From: Skeletonema tropicum
Taxonomy: Eukaryota; Bacillariophyta; Thalassiosirophyceae; Thalassiosirales; Thalassiosiraceae
Reading direction: 5' to 3'
DNA length: 64,000 nucleotides
Assembly: GCA_037178625.1 (NCBI GenBank)
Contig: CM074132.1
Location: 620,001 to 684,000 of the forward strand
Under the pieces are notes generated by a model. That model worked only from the letters and a program-made list of their open reading frames with translations. It did no database searches and had not been told where the DNA came from. Positions within the stretch are counted from its first letter, which is position 1. Every line of letters starts with the position of its first letter. This document shows, one piece after another, positions 23,245 through 32,735 of this stretch. The translations under genes and the position numbers were made by a program.

Positions 23245-23795
23245 CACCCATACATCTCAATATTGGAGGAGTGCACCGTCTTCGTCGTGAAGTACTTTAA
23301 TATTGCAAACATGGCTTGCACCAATAATGAGGCAATCATTGTTTTGAGTGTAGTCATAACAGCATCTTTTCTCTTTTCTATTCTTTGTGGATATCAGTAA
23401 GTAGCAAGAGCCGCGCGCCCCAACAAGAAACACGTTAGAAACACGTTGCAGATCGAGAAGACCTTTTAAAAAAGTGTGTTAATCACGCGGCTAACATCAA
23501 TGTCCAGTGACCCGGTTGGTACTAATTCCTACAATGAAACGCCACTGAAGCGATCTTGTAACTCCTACCTAGCCTAGTTATAAGTATCAAGCCTGTTTGT
23601 ATCAATAAACTTCCGGAATAGTTGTGGTGATGGACAGACGACTGAAGACGGTGTGAATCTTCCTCTTTTCCCAAGGCTTGGGTAGACGACAATGCTCATT
23701 CCTTTTGTGATTCGCACCGTCTAACCAAGCACTCAATGCTAGTGTGGTTTGACGATCGTAGTAGTTAGTTAAGCGAATCTATAGCAACAATAAAA

Positions 23796-23942
23796 ATGAA
23801 CCCGACCAACACCAACAAAAACCAAACGTCTGAGGGCTTCCCCTCAAACTCGGGAATGCCGTATGCACCTTTCAACTTCTTGCCAGGGTTCAGGGGCCAA
23901 GCACCCGCCCCCGGCATGGCTTGGTATGGCATGGGAGTGTAA
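23796..23942 (+). CDS. Possible 48-aa Pro/Gly/Met-rich peptide
   Basis: An ATG in context AAAAATGAAC opens a 48-codon frame with an Asn/Thr-rich start and a PGFRGQAPAPGMAWYGMGV end. It resembles tails of low-complexity proteins, but no family is recognised. It may be chance or a relic. Confidence 0.2.
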   Translation: MNPTNTNKNQTSEGFPSNSGMPYAPFNFLPGFRGQAPAPGMAWYGMGV

Positions 23943-24250
23943 GGAGACGAGCAAGAACCTAGGTCCAGTCCATGACTTGAGTATGTATCATCCAGCTCAT
24001 TACTTCTTATTGTACTCTCCTAAAATTCACTGGCTGCACCCATCTGAAATATAACTCTTAAAGCTACAATACCAGTCTAAAACTAGTCTGTCCCGTTATT
24101 TGAGAGTCTGTCCCGTTAAGATGTGCTGAATTTTCTATCTGCTCGTTCTGGACAAGTTCTTGCCCGATTCGAGTGAAACCAAGACAGAGGGAGTTAGCTA
24201 TGATGTTGTAGGAGAGGTCTGCATACTCGGTTCGGACCATAGAATCGTTT

Positions 24251-24386
24251 AGGAGACCATTGAAGGGAGTGTACCTTTGGTGAAAAGATTAGCTGAAAAC
24301 AGCAAAACTATTCATTTTAAAAATTAAGGATATTTCAGTTTCAGCTAATCTTTTCACCATAGGTACACTCCCTTCAATGGTCTCCT
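24251..24386. repeat. Foldback (hairpin) element, ~49-bp arms
   Basis: AGGAGACCATTGAAGGGAGT (24251 on) and its reverse complement ending at 24386 form arms of about 49 bp. I see one mismatch (CCAAAGG versus CCATAGG), and the loop is ~37 nt and AT-rich. No target duplication was evident. It may be a very small MITE, or a transcribed hairpin. Confidence 0.75.
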
Positions 24387-24968
24387 TGTCCCGGAACTGG
24401 CTGTAAGTCCACTAGAACCCTCCATACTAACGTCCTCAAAAGTGGTGTTTTTGTCCCCAATTTGGTCCCCATTTTACCCCGTACGACGGATAGAGGATAC
24501 CTATCCGTGTTCCATTTTTGAGACATTTGGTAGGCGGGTGTCATCCGTAGAAAGTCTACGTAGGAATTCTTACATAACCCTCGTACCTTTTTTGACCGCC
24601 GAAGCACCTTTTTGAATGGCACCCGGGTGCCAAACATGAAATGCCGCCCGCCGATCGTGATTTTGCTTTGGTACCCGGGTGCCATTTCTCCGGGCAAATC
24701 GTGCTGGAAGTATGAACATACCGGTACATCCCTACCTAGCTGGTAATGTACCTAATACTCAACCCTGGTACCAAATCCCGCCGCCGGAGGCTTTGAAAAA
24801 AAAGTACCCAGGTGCGATATTTCCGGTCACAACTAGCGCTTGTTAGTGACCGCCTGCCGGAGCAAAATCTGAAAAAAGCCCCGGGTGCCATCCCTGGCAA
24901 CTGATGCCACCCGTCCTCAGATAGCCATGGCAGAGATCCACTATATTTTTGGCGCGCTTCATCAACAA

Positions 24969-25023
24969 CCACACCACACACCACACACCACACACCACAC
25001 ACCACACACCACACACCACACAC
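24969..25023. repeat. CACACCA microsatellite
   Basis: Seven-base unit ACACCAC repeated about seven times, ~140 bp upstream of the METTL5 start. Confidence 0.9.
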
Positions 25024-25161
25024 CGGCCATGATACATATCTTCATCTTGCCGATGAATAAGAAGTCTAATGATATATAGATGTAAAACACGTATAGTGTA
25101 GCATCTCCTTGTGTTTAGCCTACATCAGAGTACTATATAGCATAGCATAGCATAGCCAACC

Positions 25162-26091
25162 ATGAAACAGAAGCATTTAGAATCGTGCCTATCCTCTATA
25201 CCAAATAGAGTCTTCCCCGAACCAAAAATTCAGCTTGAGCAGTATCCAACTTCAGTAAATTTAGCGGCATCAATCGTTCTCACAGCTCTCGCCAAGGGAG
25301 ATGCTGGCAAGGGAAGAACTGTACTCGATCTCGGCTGTGGCACAGGAAATCTTGGGTTGGCATTTGCAATGGTCAAGAGTGATTTTGTATATCTGGTGGA
25401 TTGTGACTCTGACGCGTTAGATCTGGCACGTGAGAATGTCGAGATGTCGGAAGAAGAGGAATTAATCGGCAGTGGCAGCGAAGATGAAGATGGTTGTTGT
25501 ATGGGAGTTGAACTCATCATGGCAAAAGTCAAGTATGATCCGCCAGAGAGGGGTCAAAGTGGTGGTGGCAGCCGTGGAGGCAAGGGTAAAGGCAGAGGGA
25601 GAGGGCGTGGTGGTGGAGGGAGAGGCAGAGGATCATCATCATCGTCAACAACAAAACCTAATGAATTACTACTGTTGGATCCGAAATTAGACAATCGAGA
25701 TGATGGAATTCCGCTACCATCCAAAATGGTTGACACTGTGATTACCAACCCACCATTTGGTACAAAGAACAATGAAGGTATTGATGTCCAATTCTTAAAG
25801 ACGGCAATACGTCTAGCACGGAGATCTGTTTACTCATTTCACAAAACATCCACGCGTCCATTCCTTGTGAAATTGCTTCGAGACAAATGGGGACTTAATG
25901 TCGAGGTAGTTGCAGAAATGAAGTTTGATATACCGAACATGTACAAATTCCACAAGCAAAAGTGTGTGGATGTTGAAGTTGACTTGATTAGAGTATTCTG
26001 GGATGAAGATACTATAGAGGATAAAGAAGCATCTGATGAAGAAGAAAGCGAAGGAGAAGAAATGCCCTTAGGTGTATGCGGTGTTGCATGA
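25162..26091 (+). CDS. METTL5: METTL5-like 18S rRNA m6A methyltransferase with RGG insertion
   Basis: The 309-aa frame starts MKQKHLESCLSSIP and contains LEQYPTSVNLAA, the SAM loop VLDLGCGTGNLGLAFAM (~residues 52-68), an acidic strand end YLVDCDSDAL, the catalytic NPPF in VITNPPFGTKNNEG (~residues 195-209), and VYSFHKTSTR. The pattern is that of METTL5, which with TRMT112 methylates an 18S rRNA adenosine. Between the SAM strand region and NPPF lies a Gly/Arg/Ser-rich insertion (~residues 128-168, many GRGRG repeats). Animal METTL5 (~209 aa) lacks this. An acidic tail (EEESEGEE) follows the fold. No intron is needed. The start agrees with the family N-terminus. Confidence 0.88.
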   Translation: MKQKHLESCLSSIPNRVFPEPKIQLEQYPTSVNLAASIVLTALAKGDAGKGRTVLDLGCGTGNLGLAFAMVKSDFVYLVDCDSDALDLARENVEMSEEEELIGSGSEDEDGCCMGVELIMAKVKYDPPERGQSGGGSRGGKGKGRGRGRGGGGRGRGSSSSSTTKPNELLLLDPKLDNRDDGIPLPSKMVDTVITNPPFGTKNNEGIDVQFLKTAIRLARRSVYSFHKTSTRPFLVKLLRDKWGLNVEVVAEMKFDIPNMYKFHKQKCVDVEVDLIRVFWDEDTIEDKEASDEEESEGEEMPLGVCGVA

Positions 26092-26277
26092 TGCACGGGA
26101 ACTCTATGCTTATATTAAAAGTGTATATTGACATTAATATCTTCGACAAAACTGCGAGATAAGCATTTTTCATATCTCCATCAGAACGCGGATCAGCAGA
26201 CTCGTGCTCTAAACTTAACCCCCACTCTGGACTCTGGATGTTCTATTGTTGGATCATTCCACAAAAACCAGCTTTTA

Positions 26278-27191
26278 GGGGGAGAAAGATAAAAGTGGCG
26301 CGTCGCAATATCTACGTAGGAATAACTACTTACATTGAAAGGCGGGAACCGATATCTTTCATCATCTACTATCTATCATCTTCATCTCCGCTCTGTGCTT
26401 GTGCTTGTTAAAGCAATTTACATCATCGCATCGTACAAAACTCTTGCTAGAGAGATAAGCACATCGACAATGGAGGCAATCATCAAAGCAGTGGACTCGC
26501 TACCCAGATCTATCAAGATCTTCGTCGGAGCAATGATGGGATTGCAAGCTTTGGCCATCGGATCATGGCTGTTGATGATGTTGAAGGAAGGCCGATCAAG
26601 TAAAAAAGAGAAGCAGAGCTAGATCTAATTCGACACTTTTTGACACCTCCGCTGTTTTGGATGTGTGTCATTTTCGACATGGTGTGCTATATTTAAGACA
26701 ATATCCTATACCTGTGTTGGAAGGATTATTTGTTGCTAGCTGAATTGTTGGATGAGTTGAGAAATGAGAAGGCTGCAAACTGACTCGATTGAGACGCAAG
26801 GCGACGATACATCATGTCGATACGCTCTTCGGCGGGTGAATCCATCATGCAGACCTACACGAAATAGTAGAGTGTTAACCTTTTACTGCTGATACTGATG
26901 AAACAACAACATATGATTACATATAATGTTACATTTATTCTGGAAAACATTTTTACTTGCCACCCACAATAGAAAATATATTCGTCAAATGATACCAAGA
27001 TACATTATACCTTCATGTTTGTTAGCGACGATATGATATGTATAATTACATTTAGTTTGAAAAGTCAATAGTCTGGGGAAACAGTCGTTGTTTTCCAAAA
27101 GATGCAACTGAGTAACATCCAACACACCCTCTTCATGGTCTTTGCCTTTCTATTTCCAAGCAAACGCATCCACTACGTTGTGCAATACATA
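26278..27191. repeat. Segmental duplication, copy 2
   Basis: Second copy of the 21820-22702 block. It has an extra ~50 bases in the 5' leader (CTATCATCTTCATCTCCGCT...) and small deletions in the 3' part. It ends within the FkbM-like 3' tail, shortly before the SEC22 stop codon. It carries an intact 50-aa gene but only the last ~60 codons of the pseudogene. Confidence 0.9.
26470..26622 (+). CDS. 50-aa single-pass membrane protein, copy 2
   Basis: Duplicate of the gene at 21977, identical at protein level except SWLL in place of SWLV. The true start is the ATG at 26470; the longer frame upstream has no ATG and corresponds to the duplicated leader. The 3' flank is also conserved (TAGATCTAATTCGACACTTT). 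Function unknown. Confidence 0.6.
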   Translation: MEAIIKAVDSLPRSIKIFVGAMMGLQALAIGSWLLMMLKEGRSSKKEKQS

Positions 27192-27231
27192 ATTATTCAT
27201 ATCCAAGAAAAGTCTCCATGCATTCCAACCA

Positions 27232-27918
27232 TCACCAAAAAAACTTCATATACAGCACAAAAACCACAAACACACCCGCAGCCGCAATCGGCCCATACTG
27301 ATTCAACATAGCCTGCCAACTCAACTTCTTCGCCCCCCACTTGAACTTCTTACTCTCCGCCACCAAGTTATTACTAATATTGCTCACATGTTCCAACTTC
27401 TCCCCCCGATTCAGCACCTCATTAATATTCCGCTTCATTATCGATTGAATATCCGCCAAATCTTGATTTAACTTGGTAGTATTCTGCCGACTTGTCGGAT
27501 CGACAAAGTCCTTGCGACGACGTTGTATCACCATGTCGAATTTGATGTAGGCATAGGGTCGTGCGGTGGTGGCAATGGCATCTCTCCATCCGTGATCACC
27601 ATAGTCATTCGCGAGGGATTCTAAAAAGGCATCGGCAATTTCTTCTAGGTATAAAAAGGCCAGTCGTTTGGGGTAGGATTGTTCGGTGAGTGTGAGGTAA
27701 CATAATGTGTCGCGGACGAGGTAGTGGAATATGAGATGGTTGGATGTGTCGATGGACATTTTGGCGGCGGAGGTGGTTGCTCCACCGAGACCGCGGAGGA
27801 TGTCCTTGGCTTGGTTTTTGTGTTCTTGGGTGACGCCTGAGCTAGAGTCGGGGGCTGTGTTGGCCACCAGTGGGAGACCGTCGGATATGCGGGCTACGAA
27901 GGTGAGTAGAGGAGGCAT
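27232..27918 (-). CDS. SEC22: SEC22 R-SNARE (longin domain)
   Basis: The 228-aa protein has an N-terminal longin domain (MPPLLTFVARISDGLPL, HYLVRDTLCYLTL, YPKRLAFLYLEEI). A SNARE motif spans ~residues 140-200 (LADIQSIMKRNINEVLNRGE), with the Arg of NRG expected at the zero layer. A C-terminal anchor (IAAAGVFVVFVLYMKFFW) follows. SEC22 drives ER-Golgi vesicle fusion in both directions. Length and order equal those of yeast and animal SEC22. The downstream segmental duplication ends about 40 bp from its stop codon. Confidence 0.92.
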   Translation of the reverse strand: MPPLLTFVARISDGLPLVANTAPDSSSGVTQEHKNQAKDILRGLGGATTSAAKMSIDTSNHLIFHYLVRDTLCYLTLTEQSYPKRLAFLYLEEIADAFLESLANDYGDHGWRDAIATTARPYAYIKFDMVIQRRRKDFVDPTSRQNTTKLNQDLADIQSIMKRNINEVLNRGEKLEHVSNISNNLVAESKKFKWGAKKLSWQAMLNQYGPIAAAGVFVVFVLYMKFFW

Positions 27919-30900
27919 TGTTTTAGTTCGGAGTGATTGTTTCGCAGCCAGCGGTTTGTCGAATAGCGTTTATTTACAGGTGGCAATGATAGAACACGAT
28001 ATTTTCAATAATGCCAATAATATAATCAAAATAGGTACTATTCCTTGTCGCGTATGAAATGATGATCTGCAAGGCGATTGCGATAGAGAAGTGTTGCGAA
28101 ATGTAGGCTTGGGTGGCAATCGACGGATTGCTATGACGAAGAAGTATCTCAGAGATCTACACTACTTATAATATATATGTGGGGCATGTGGCGTGGTTTT
28201 GGTCATTATCGAAGAAAAGAAAAAAAATTGATCGAGGAGATGGTTCCCGCATTTCTTTAGCGTTCTTGGTAAAAAAATCCTCTTCCCTCTTCTCTTAGTA
28301 TGCTTCATGCAGGCTTCATGCACTTCTGCTGTAGCAGCTGTGATAGTATCATCCATGGCGAGAATCAGATTACATACTATTCTAAGCTACCAGTGCAATG
28401 GACAACACTGGTTCATGTGCCTATATATACGAAAGTGGAATGTCATCCAATAGCATCCACTCCTATCCCAGTTTCAATTCAAGACCTCAACTGGTCACAT
28501 TGAGCTTGAGACTGTGGAATGGCTTCAGATGGAGATGTATTTCTCTTGTTAGTTAGTTAGTAGTGTTACACATGAAGAAATAATCATATTGCCTAAAAGA
28601 AGTTATTCGAAACGATGTGTGTAGAAGTGGTGTTACTTTACCACATGTGGACCAGCGCAGCATGTGCATGTAGTACATGTGGACAGACATACTATTACTG
28701 AGGTATTCGTGATTAGGATCATGGGAGGCTTGTGTTGTTGCTCGAGGCGTGGATTGGGGGCAAAGGCTGACCATCATCCCTGTAACTTTGATCATCTTTC
28801 ATGGAGAACTTGGTGTTGCAATTGGGATTGTGCTTCATCATTCTTAGCCACTCAGTGCTGATTTGTTTTGCAGTTCCTCGCTCAAGAGTCTGTGGTGCTG
28901 TTTGGACAATGGATGGGTACGTTGAAAAGGGAGCAAAAGGAGGCAAAAGGTGCTGGAGGAGTTGGCAGGAGTAGTGAATATGTGTATTTCAAGTAAATTC
29001 GATGTAGTTTCACTCGAATTGCATACAAAATGAATGTGATATTAGATATTACGTTCCCCTCCTCAGACCAGATTTACAGCCTAGAGAGAAAAAGCCTTTT
29101 CGAAACGCTGAGGGCTCGATGATGATCATCAAACCAGGTGCATGTAATAAATATATACACACTCAAGGAAGGCGTTTGATGCACGTAGAGCTGACATTGG
29201 CAGTACTACATGGAAGAAGAACAGGTACCCACACCTACCCAAAACCCAGCAAAATTGGGTGGGTATGGGTAGATACCCACACCCACCTACCCATTGGGGT
29301 GAGCACTTTGGGTACTACCCACACCTACCTACCTACCCAGGGGTATTTCCTGTGGGTACACAACCCTGGCCCCGACACCGCACACCACACATTCCTCCTC
29401 TCATTACTTAAGTATTTAGATGTCGAAAGATGTCGAACCACCGGAACACCTTCTCAACCCCTCTCCCTATCGATTGCCAGCACCCAGCGCCACCGAAGCC
29501 CCTATTATGAGCGGAGAGGGAGAAATTAACGGCTTTTTATCGTCTCCATCGGCGGATGAAACGTCGAAGGGAAGAGCAAAAGATGTTACCTATCACACCA
29601 CTACTCGAACTCGACCTGTCTCCTTAACAACACTAATGGCAATGAATCGGAGCGGCAACAGGCATCTTCACCGTGAGTGATGCCGGATGCCAGAAGACTA
29701 TCCAATCACAGCGGCGAAACCGAATCGTGAATGCAATGAAAACATGCTACAGAGCAAACGAAGCGAACACCCGTCCGACACTCCCAATCATGCGAAACAG
29801 AAAGAGAAGCCGAACAAACAACAAACGATTGCATTGACTTACAATCAAGATACCCAAAACATAGAAGTGGGAGAAGGATCGAGATCGAGGAAAGGAGGAT
29901 ATGAACATTGTTCCAAATAAGAAGTCTCAGCATCGGGTACGTCCTGTTGCATTCAGGGAAGGCGAGGGCGAGGTTGAGAGAGGAGAGATTTATCTCCGAT
30001 GCTATTTGAAGGCATGGTCAATCTGTGTTTGATACAGCGCACAACATATTCGGTCACCGCGATATAGAACTTGGAAAGGTCAGAGAAGTAGAAGGTTTCT
30101 TGACGAACAACTTTGAGGATCGTAGTCGCGCCTCCGTGTAAAAGATATTAACGTTAATGAAATGTATACTTACTTAATCATTTCTACATTATTTCGATGG
30201 AAAACCTTCCACCCTGCTTCGCCACCATTCAACTTCTCCTTCGTCGACTCTCCAGATAATTATTTGCTGCTTTCTTCGTTTCGCACTCCATTCTAGTCGT
30301 ACAACTTTTCCTCGCTCTTCATAGCTGACAGTCTTGTCTCCATTAGCTAAGATTGACCATTATTGTCGCCATCTCCTGTGGAATGTCTAGTTCATTCAGC
30401 ATGTGTGATTCTCTAATAAAGATTTGATGTTGCCAACGAAAACGATGAACCCCGTGTCTTCCTTTCTCCTCATGCACATCCACCTCTTCGACTGTTGTAC
30501 GTAAATCTATTGCTCAACTCGCCAATACCATCTGGAAGACACTCCAATTGCTGTGAGCCAAACACTTCGAGAAACGAAATCAATGGAAGTCAAAAACGAT
30601 GTTGGATCGGCGGCTTCGAAATTTCGCTCATTTTCGTCCTCTTCTGAGTCTATTTCGACCGAAGAAATAGCCGTTGTCGTGGATCCACCATGACCAGGAC
30701 ATGGCAGAGGGCTAGGAGGACCGTTGGGCGATGCGTCGGCATCGATACTGGGAGGTATTGGTCCTCAATGCACTCAATTCGACTGCATATTAGGGTGATT
30801 CGGCATATTTCAACCCTGTTCGGCCTGGGCGGGTTGAAAATCTGCACGAGCTCTCAGAGGTTGTAGATTCCCGAACATTCTCCCGCCAAAACCAAATCGC

Positions 30901-31094
30901 GGACTTTTCTGAAACAAATTATTTTTCGCACCCAATCGAGGGAATCTATAAACCGAGGACTACAGCGTGTTTCCCATTTCCCGTCGACGGTCGACGCACA
31001 CTGCACACTGGCTGATGACAAAAAATAATGACAACTGATAAGTACCTACTGCTACTGGCTAAACAACATAAAATATCATTGCACAGTTACAAAA
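27919..31094. other. 3.2-kb gene-poor region
   Basis: No recognisable gene. At ~29225-29365 there is a low-complexity run of TACCCACACCTACCC and its complement (GGGTGGGTATGGGTAG). Between 29420 and 29935 two plus-strand frames (86 and 77 codons) lie close together and look like a decayed hydrophilic coding sequence. Minus-strand fragments between 30160 and 30850 may be old coding relics. GTCGACGGTCGAC at ~30983 is a short palindrome upstream of the FoP-type gene. Confidence 0.35.
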
Positions 31095-31583
31095 ATGGGA
31101 CGATCAAATCAAAAAGGCGGCGGAAGAGGAGGCAGACGCTCATCCGGCGGTGGCGGCCGCGGAGGAGGCCGACGTAACAGCGGTGGCGGAGGAGGAGGTG
31201 GAAATAATAGTCCCGCCAAGCGTTCCAATCAAGGGCAGGCCGGGGGGTCCCGAAAACGCTACTCGGATGGTGGCAACAAAGGACGTGGAGGAGGCGGTGG
31301 ACGTGGTGGTGGTGGACGCAGATCAGGAGGAGGACGGGGTGGAGGTCGTGGGCGTGGTCGTAGCAGTGACCGTGGTGAGAAGCAAAAACCAGCCACAGCA
31401 GAAGAGTTAGATGCCGCAATGGATAATTATTGGATGAAATCCGGGAATAAAGAACTTGCGGAGAAGAAGTTAAATGATGATATGGATGATTATTGGGCCA
31501 AGAAAGAGGATGCAAAGGAAGGTGAAGAGGCGGAGAAGCCTGCTGCCGAGGAGGAGGTGGCTGCTGCTGCAGCGGAATCATAA
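31095..31583 (+). CDS. RGG-rich FoP/CHTOP-like mRNA-export adaptor
   Basis: The 162-aa protein starts MGRSNQKGGGRGGRRSSGGG. Residues ~1-95 are an Arg/Gly-rich domain with many RGG/GRG repeats. The C-terminal part has two copies of a short acidic motif, ELDAAMDNYWMK and LNDDMDDYWAKK, which match the FoP-duplication or UAP56-binding motif of CHTOP, ALYREF and relatives. An acidic Ala/Glu tail follows. No RRM is present, so it is not an ALYREF orthologue proper. The family couples TREX helicase UAP56/DDX39B to mRNA and is methylated by PRMT1 on RGG; this role is inferred from the motifs. Confidence 0.7.
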   Translation: MGRSNQKGGGRGGRRSSGGGGRGGGRRNSGGGGGGGNNSPAKRSNQGQAGGSRKRYSDGGNKGRGGGGGRGGGGRRSGGGRGGGRGRGRSSDRGEKQKPATAEELDAAMDNYWMKSGNKELAEKKLNDDMDDYWAKKEDAKEGEEAEKPAAEEEVAAAAAES

Positions 31584-32735
31584 ATCATATGGGGGGGAGT
31601 CTTTTTTCCTTTTGGGGTTTGGAAAGAAAAAGACCAGAGAGACCTTTTGAATATGCAATACATAGTTACGGAAAGAATTGACCTGAAAAATTCATTGAGA
31701 TGAGATGCGTTTGACGCGCAACACCCCTCTTTGTGATTTTTGATGATAGAGTTATTAGCAAATGATGTTTCACAACGCAAAAGCAAATGTCTTTCAAAAC
31801 AAGAGAGGAGTCTTTATCCTCAACACTCTGTATCCATCTACTCGATTTCATGTGAGGCTTTTGGACGACGACGAGAGCATTGTGTGGAAGAGGATCTGAT
31901 CGATAATTATTCGAACTAAGGTTTGTGAGAAGTGTTGCAGAGAACGCTGAATTCTTTGTCGAATCATGACTCAGTTCAATTTCAAGGTATAAGAGAAGTG
32001 TTGGCAGATTAGCTAGAGTCAAAATTCGAGCGAACTGAATGCCTGGATATCCTAGTACTCCTGAGAAGGTGTGCTTGGGTCTTCCAATCCCACCATTTCA
32101 GCAGTCTGCTGTACTCCTTGTTCACGTGCTTCCAATATATGACGAAGAGCAGAAGCACAAAGTAGAATGCGCATACAATGGCCCATTTCCATTTGCAGCA
32201 CCCCATGCAGCTACTACTACTACATATTAGATGCAGGAGTGGGACGAAGTTCCGTTGATTGCTCTTTACCTTCACGTAGCTGTACCGTCAAAGGGGAGAA
32301 ATAGACGAAATAGGTGGTGTGCTCCACGAAGACGCGAGGTATTGTGTGTATTTAGCGCAACTGCCAAGCCATACATATTCTGCGCACATTCAAACGAATC
32401 ACGCTTTGTAATTCATGAACATTGGATGCTGATGCTTGTTGTATTGTACATACTATCACTTCCAGTTCTTCTTCTTCTCCAAGAGCAAGAGGATCGTCAC
32501 ACATACACACAACACAACTTCGCAGATGACCGTTTCAGCCCAACCTCCTGGGACCTTGGACGGGTCGCCAGCGAGCAGGGCACGTCCTGGTCGCCAGCAC
32601 CCATTCAACCCATCTTTCGTTTCAAACATTCTGTTTAGTTTCATAGCAGTAGATCACAATTTTAATACTTATCAATAAAGTCAAACGGGCCAGAATCAGG
32701 CTCTTCAGCTTTAGCTGTCTAATGCAGATACCTGG
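31584..32735. other. Intergenic, possible small membrane ORF on minus strand
   Basis: The minus frame 32275-32009 contains MGCCKWKWAIVCAFYFVLLL followed by a second hydrophobic stretch and basic residues; flanking GT/AG sites would allow splicing to sequence near 32330. The family is unknown and support is weak. The rest shows nothing recognisable. Confidence 0.3.

Larger units (their letters stand above)
23245..25161. other. Gene-poor region with repeats
   Basis: No recognised full gene is present. Minor open frames are a 48-codon Pro/Gly/Met-rich frame (23796-23942) and a 29-codon hydrophobic frame near 23310. The region also holds the foldback at 24251-24386, several short palindromes of the type GGCACCCGGGTGCC or GGTACCCGGGTGCC between 24615 and 24895, and a CACACCA microsatellite at ~24969-25023 just upstream of METTL5. 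Confidence 0.45.

Noticed and set aside
24736..25037. Cys/Val/Trp-rich frames GVWCVVCG
   Set aside because: They are translations of the CACACCA microsatellite.
29200..29370. Telomeric repeat remnant
   Set aside because: GGGTAGGTGGG-like runs are irregular and in both orientations; not a tandem TTAGGG/TTTAGGG array.
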